Shown here one piece after another: positions 58,831 to 64,000 of a DNA stretch of 64,000 bases (within the stretch, counting starts at the first letter, position 1; every line of letters begins with the position of its first letter). The stretch lies in contig CM057832.1 in NCBI GenBank assembly GCA_030068075.1, positions 76,321,002 to 76,385,001 on the forward strand. The letters run 5' to 3'. The notes below the pieces were generated by a model, which did not search any database, was not told the origin of the DNA, and was given only the letters and a program-made list of their open reading frames with translations. The stretch is from Paguma larvata. Lineage: Eukaryota > Chordata > Mammalia > Carnivora > Viverridae. Position numbers and translations under genes: made by a program.

Positions 58831-60349
58831 ACAATCTTTCTGTCGCACAAGTTCAAATGAGTTCTGTTATCAATACGGAAAAAACACAGGTGCACGTTAG
58901 GTGAGGTTTTTTTTGGCAGCTAATAATTTCCAAATGTTAAGTTTCTTTTGGGTGGAGGTTTTTCTCCACCGAGATCAACCCCATCTTTGGAGTTTTACAA
59001 TAGGTTTTAGTTGTTTGCAAGGTTTCTATGCAAATCTCTACTGAGGAAATCCCAAACCGGCTATGAGCTGGTGTACCTTGCCCTTTAATTGATTTCCAGA
59101 TGGAGAGCACTGCCCAGGGAGTCACGCAACACACACTGCTGTTGAGCCATTCTCCTTTATCTAGATTACCCTGGATGTGTTATCAGGAAACCCTGCAGTG
59201 CTCTCTCTCTTCAGGGGATCGTTCTTTCCTTTGGGTGGAGATGCCAGGGTTTTACAGATAACACAGTCGGGGGTTTTCATGACCATACCTCTCACGATCA
59301 CAAACTGAGAAACGAAACCTCTCTTGCAAGTAATACGACTCAGCATCTTAAATTCTAGCAAATACCTATTCAACACAATACACTCTTTTAAATAAAGCAC
59401 TTTAAAAAAATTATTTTGTTTGTCAACACACCGTTTGATGCTCAGGATGATTTCCTCAAGAGCAAACACTATCAGGTACCTGTGGTTTCTCTGTACTACC
59501 TCAGGGGGGGCTTCAAAACCTACCACCTCAGATCTCAGCACTTCAAAGAGTTTCCCCTGAAGCCGTGTTTACAGCATCAGCTGAAAAACAAGGTCCTGCT
59601 TGCCTTCACACACCTTTTCGCCACATTGAAATCCATGCTGCACCAAAATAACAGCTCTCTCTGCATGAGCTGGTGGTGGATTTGGGAGGCGGCGGCCATG
59701 CATTTTAACTTTTTAAAATCACAAATCACAAGCCAAGTGAAAAATGATCTAAGTGGACTTTTGCCAGATCTTATCGCCAATACTTTTCTCTCCATAGGAT
59801 ATAGCTCCACCTTATGGCAGGAAATTATTTAAAGTGGAGACAGGACATGGAAGGCATCATGGTGGCACGTGTGTGTTTGTTTGTTTTCCCCTTTTCTCTA
59901 GAATCATACTTTTCCCTTCCCTTCAACTGCAATTGCAGTTCTATATGCAGAAGAAGCAAGAGGGCGGACATTCCATTTGTCATCCTTGGGAGTCTAAACT
60001 ACTGGCACTAAACTAGTGAGCAACTGCGTTGAACATGAGGATGACTAGGGAGACTAAGGAAGGATGAGTTTATAAAGCGGGGGGTAAGGTAGGGAACGCA
60101 TGTGCTTTGATAATCTGGGCAGTATTGCTATATTAAGTTTCTCTCTGATAACTTATCACTTTATCTCTCCATTCACCTGTTTTGTGTGTGTGTCTTTCCT
60201 TTTTGCGTGTTTTCCATCTTTCCTCTTCGCTCAGCAGCAGAATCTGTATGCTGACCCCTGGAAACCAAGCCTCACCTATTTCTGGCCTCAACAGTGAGTC
60301 AAGTTTTCTTTTAGACTCTTCAAAACTTTACCACAGACCCTTAATATTC
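58831..60349. other. 1.5 kb unassigned, with a 138-codon open frame
   Basis: The forward frame at 59416-59832 and a 126-codon reverse frame at 59161-59541 overlap in part. Neither shows a domain I recognise. No promoter or splice support was found. No repeat family recognised. Confidence 0.4.
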
Positions 60350-60620
60350 TTTGTTGTTGTCGTTGTTGCTGTTGTTGTTGTTGTTTGAGAGAGACAGAGA
60401 GCTCCAGCACACACCTGAGTGGGGGAGGGGCAGAGAGTGAGAGAGAGAGAATCTCAAGTAGGCTCCAAGAGGCAGAGAGTGAGAGAAAGAGAGAATCTCA
60501 AGCTGGCTCCATGCCCAGCCCAGAGCCCAAATCGGGGCTCCATCTTCAGGACTGTGAGGTCATGACTTGAGCTAAAATCAAGAGTCAGACCCTTAACTGA
60601 CTCAGCCACCCAGGTGCCCC
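60350..60620 (-). mobile_element. CAN-SINE with about 42-bp internal duplication
   Basis: Ends CCACCCAGGTGCCCC at 60620. On the left the tail is a (TTG)n microsatellite (60351-60385). The segment from GGCAGAGAGTGAGAGA to GGCTCC occurs at 60429-60466 and 60471-60510, so the CT-rich middle and adjoining block are doubled. The middle is of an older type ('taaaatcaagagtcagac'). Confidence 0.92.
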
Positions 60621-61254
60621 AGTACTTGCTACTCTTATATCACATTCCTTTACAGCTGTATCCTCAGTTGGGTGACTACTAGTTACTCTGTTTTTGTTTG
60701 TTTGTTTGTTTTCAAATTTTGTCATCGAGTACACTGGCTATGTCAGACATAAGGACATAGCCTATGTTAAAAATCTCATAGGAAACTTCTGAGATTAACA
60801 TTTACTCAAAGAGCTCTATAAATGTTGGAAAAGAAAAGGGAATTAAGTTTTGTTGCTATCCTTTCCATGTGCCTGTAACTCTGTTAGGCAATAGGAGATA
60901 TTCTATCAGATTTAAATCCACAACTATCTTCCAAAATATCCACATTCTCAATTTACCTATAGCATTTCAAGTGGTTTTCAGAAGGTCAGGCAGCTAGTAA
61001 ATCTTGAGACAACACTACACCACATTGTTCTACCATACCAATTGGCTGAACCTTTGAGAAAAATGTTTTATGGCAAATGAACACTTGGCATCTTTCATAT
61101 CCCACTGAAAAGATAGCTAACTACTTTGCCTGTAATCTCTCCCAGAACAAAAACCTTAGAGTCTCGACCAGAATTTTACATATCTTACTCTATCCAAACA
61201 GTAAACCTTCATTAAATACCTGCCAAAGATAAGACCAACGTATAGGCATTATAT
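60621..61254. other. Unassigned stretch
   Basis: A (GTTT)n run at 60691-60710. No gene or named repeat. Confidence 0.45.
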
Positions 61255-61445
61255 GCCTATATATATATAAATCAAGAGTCACTTATACTAGGTATACTTA
61301 TACTAGGTATTCTAGGTATACTTATGTAAAATGAAGTATACTAGGTATACTTATACTAGGTATACTTATACTAGGTATAAGGTATACTTATACTAGGTAT
61401 ATATATACTTATACTAGGTATATACTAGGTACTAGTATACCAGGC
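61255..61445. repeat. Minisatellite of 15-bp TATACTTATACTAGG units
   Basis: About nine full or partial units of ACTAGGTATACTTAT and shortened relatives, with a 20-bp non-repeat interruption (GTAAAATGAAG) near 61326. The units contain GTATAC and CTAGG...TATAC near-palindromes. The array decays into 'accaggcattatactaggca' on the right. Confidence 0.93.
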
Positions 61446-61514
61446 ATTATACTAGGCATTATAAGAACATAACAACAAAAACGAAAGAATATCGTTTCTT
61501 TCCTTGGTGGTACT

Positions 61515-61585
61515 AGCGAATTAATTCATTCGACAAACATTAATAAACAACCTTCATGTTCCTGGCAGTGGGAAAAAAGCTGAGG
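61515..61585 (-). mobile_element. Probable L2 end, reverse strand
   Basis: 'aattcattcgacaaacatta' followed by 'tgttcctggcagtgggaaa' matches the reverse L2 tail. Confidence 0.5.
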
Positions 61586-61589
61586 TTAT

Positions 61590-62590
61590 ATCTGAAAGTA
61601 GATGTGCAAATAATTTTTTATTAAACTCGCTTATAACTATCGAAGTCACAAGAGAAAAGATTCACTACCTTCCAGGTGAACGAAAGGAAAACAAGAACTT
61701 TGAAAATGCTTCCTTAGGGAAGTGTCCCTGGAGAGGCCTTTTGCGTGAATCTCTCAGATTTCCTGTTTCGCATTACTTACTATCAAATGAAACAGCTTGA
61801 TTCCAAACATGATATTAAATGGAGCTATATATATATGTAATCCATTTACTTTCTGTGGTCACTACCACAAAATATCTAGATTAGCATAACATAATTTTTT
61901 ATCTTGTAAAATGAGACGGGTCTAATAGCTTCTCTGTTATTTCTATAAATTTTCAGAGTTCTTACTAACAGCTCCTGGTCGGCTTTGAATCTAAGTTCCT
62001 GCCTCCGCTCATGTAGTTCATGTCTGGGACTGTCTCATGCTACCCTAAGCTTGCTGTCCTTCGACATGTAGAATCCAGTTTTTCCCTTACTTCTATTATG
62101 TAAATTACTCCCGTGAGGAATTTGTGAGTATGTAATGCATTTGGGTGAATGGAAGATGGGTTTGAGGAAATCAGAGGAAAGATACTGAAGACGCAGATGA
62201 TGATGACGGTGATACACGATAAACAATAGAAATAGATCGTCCCACAAAAATACAGAAACTCTTTAAATTATATACTAGATATTTTGTAATTAAAACTTTT
62301 CTGGGCCATTTTCAAAACCCATCATCTAGCTTCCTGCCAAATTGCTCAGGCTTTTTTCTCTTTCTTCCCACATCTTTCCTCATCACCCACCAGAATTCCA
62401 AATTCTTCTTTGCCTTTTTGCAGGAAAAAGTGACAGTTACGCCAAACTCAGCACAGTCCATCTTTACAAATTCATCCCACCAAAGATTCTCCGGAAAACA
62501 GAAGAGCCTTCATTTTACATAAGCCATTAGCCTTGTGAGGCAGACATGATTTTGGATAGCAATATTTATTTTCCTCGATTGCATTGAAAG
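61590..62590. other. 1 kb without recognised features
   Basis: No gene or named repeat. A (TA)n run at 61829-61838. Confidence 0.45.
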
Positions 62591-62595
62591 AGGTC

Positions 62596-62988
62596 TGTTA
62601 AAAGTAAGATAACGGGTCCAAAATGGCGGTGCTTATGCTAAGCACTACATCACCAAACTGAAATTTAAGTTAATTACAGCTTGGGCTTTGCCAGAAATGG
62701 CATCTTCAACCAGTCAGTCAGGAACCACCTGATCAACACTATGTAATCTGCCCGATAAGCCTGTGCCATCCCCTGTAAAGAAAAATCATCTGGCAATCAC
62801 CAATCCACTTCTCAGCCAAGTACAACTTCCTTCCTCATGCTCCCTTTTGCCTATAAAAGTCTTGCATTTTGTAGAGCTCTTCAGAGCTTTCTTCTGACTA
62901 CTAGAGGGGTTGCCGCCTAATTCAGGAATCTCTGAATAAAGTCAATAAGATCTCTAAAATATACTGAATTGAATTTTGGTGTTCAGCA
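62596..62988 (+). mobile_element. Solo LTR (class I ERV type) with intact ends
   Basis: Runs from TGTTAAAAGTAAGATAACGG to GAATTTTGGTGTTCAGCA, with 4-bp target duplication GGTC at 62592-62595 and 62989-62992. Inside are a YY1-type motif AAAATGGCGG (62620-62629), a TATA box CTATAAAAG (62851-62859), AATAAA (62935-62940) and a short U5. At 393 bp with a 4-bp TSD it fits a class I (gammaretroviral-like) LTR left after recombination between two LTRs. There are no viral genes. Confidence 0.82.
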
Positions 62989-62992
62989 GGTC

Positions 62993-63448
62993 ACAAGAGT
63001 GTGGTACACATAGCAACCCCTTAGTAAGTGGCAGATGTTAATAAATTGGTAATATAACACAATTATGTAAGAATAATCATAATAATAGTTAAGACTAACC
63101 AAATGGACACAAAAAAATTGTGTTATACATTATGTCAAAGACTCGTAATTTTAATTTTATCCGTCAGATGAATTTATCTGGCTTAAATTGTATTGTTAAT
63201 ACTTAACACAATACTGGATGTAACCCTTCAAAGTATTCAGCTGAACACCGTCGCTCCAAGATAAACCGAGTGATTACTTGTTAGACACAATGTGATCACG
63301 GTCCTTCAAAATGACCCACAGGATAAAAATTTTTATCTTGACGGACTGATGCAATGACTAAAATATCTGTTTGTCTGTCTGTCTCTCTACATACTATAGA
63401 AGAGGGCGAAAAAATAATAGAAGTGTAATCTTATTTGAAAAACAAAGA
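62993..63448. other. AT-rich DNA, nothing assigned
   Basis: A short (TGTC)n run at 63370-63384. No gene. Confidence 0.45.
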
Positions 63449-63610
63449 GGGGAACTTGTGGTCAGACGGTGGAGCGTTCGACTTCAGCTCAGGTCATGAT
63501 CTCATGGTTCGGGGGTTCCAGCCCCGCGTGGGGCTCTGTGCTGACAGCTCAGAGCTTGGAGCCTGTGCCTGCTCCGTATAAACATGAAAATACATAAACA
63601 TTTTTTTAAA
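63449..63610 (+). mobile_element. CAN-SINE with middle deletion
   Basis: Diverged head (GGGAACTTGTGGTCAGACGG), good B box (GGTTCGGGGGTTCCAGCCCC), then GCCTGTGCCTGCTCCGTATA joined directly to the AAACA(T)n tail. The CT-rich section is absent. Confidence 0.88.
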
Positions 63611-63724
63611 AGCACTGATATTACACTCTATGTTAACTAACCGGAATTTAAATAAAAACCTGGAAAAAAAATCACTTCTCCTCTTTCCTGTCTTTTGTTT
63701 AGGCCCTGTTGACATCTTTATTTA

Positions 63725-63928
63725 TTTATTTTTTTAATGTTTATTTTTGAGACAGACAGAGTGTGAGCAGGGGAGGGGCAGAGAGAAAGGGCGACACAGA
63801 ATCCGAAGCAGGCTCCAGGCTCTGAGCTGTCAGCACAGAGCCGGACGTGGGGCTTGAACTCACAAACCACGAGATCATGATCCAAGCTGAAGTAGGACGC
63901 TTAAGTGACTGAGCCACCCAGGTGCCCC
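63725..63928 (-). mobile_element. CAN-SINE, reverse strand
   Basis: Complete copy. TSD TGACATCTTTATT starts at 63710 and again at 63929. CpG-containing GCCGGACGTGGGGC block retained. Confidence 0.96.
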
Positions 63929-64000
63929 TGACATCTTTATTATTACTCTGCCTATGTGTTTCCCTAGAGCTCATGCAAAACTCATTCACGTTTTGGCATC

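Noticed and set aside
61255..61445. CRISPR-like spaced repeats
   Set aside because: Units are head-to-tail with no unique spacers and the genome is mammalian. It is a minisatellite.

Overview
This is vertebrate nuclear DNA, almost certainly from a cat (Felidae). The strongest evidence is about 27 copies, on both strands, of a tRNA-Lys-derived CAN-SINE. It has a promoter-bearing head (GGCGCCTGGGTGGCTCAG), a CT-rich middle and an AAATAAATAAAC(A)n tail. CAN-SINEs are confined to carnivores, and the tail and middle here match the felid subfamily (SINEC_Fc type). The copies sit on an older mammalian layer of LINE-1, L2, MIR, MaLR and gammaretroviral LTRs and a MER2 DNA transposon. No bacterial, phage or organellar gene organisation is present.

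No complete protein-coding gene can be supported. Open frames are short (179 codons at most), and most fall inside SINEs, LINEs, LTRs or microsatellites. The window therefore looks like intergenic or deep intronic DNA. All family assignments were made by reading against remembered consensus sequences. They were not computed, and edges are approximate unless target-site duplications (TSDs) are given.

Layout. 0-9.7 kb: L1 3' ends, L2 and MIR relics, and an inverted L1 pair, with an odd 47-bp block present three times around 8.4-9.6 kb. 10.2-10.9 kb: a reverse-strand retroviral solo LTR. 15.1-16.5 kb: L2, a MaLR LTR and a long GGAA/GAAA microsatellite. 16.5-20.1 kb: the longest stretch without recognised repeats. 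20.1-23.9 kb: a reverse-strand L1 carrying two SINEs. 27.4-27.8 kb: MER2. 29.5-33.3 kb: an old L1 invaded by a younger L1 (14-bp TSD) and a SINE. 37.5-38.3 kb and 43.9-44.8 kb: repeat-poor, CpG-richer DNA; the second is a CpG-island-like promoter candidate with a possible reverse-strand first exon. 45-47 kb: stacked LTR, L2 and SINEs. 47.9-52.8 kb: low repeat density with many TAAT-type sites, the best candidate for conserved regulatory DNA. 54-64 kb: two more LTRs (one with clean ends), an unusual 15-bp minisatellite and further SINEs.

Functionally, the DNA is dominated by retrotransposition history. The parts most likely to do something for the host are the CpG-rich block near 44.5 kb and the quiet block at 48-51.5 kb.
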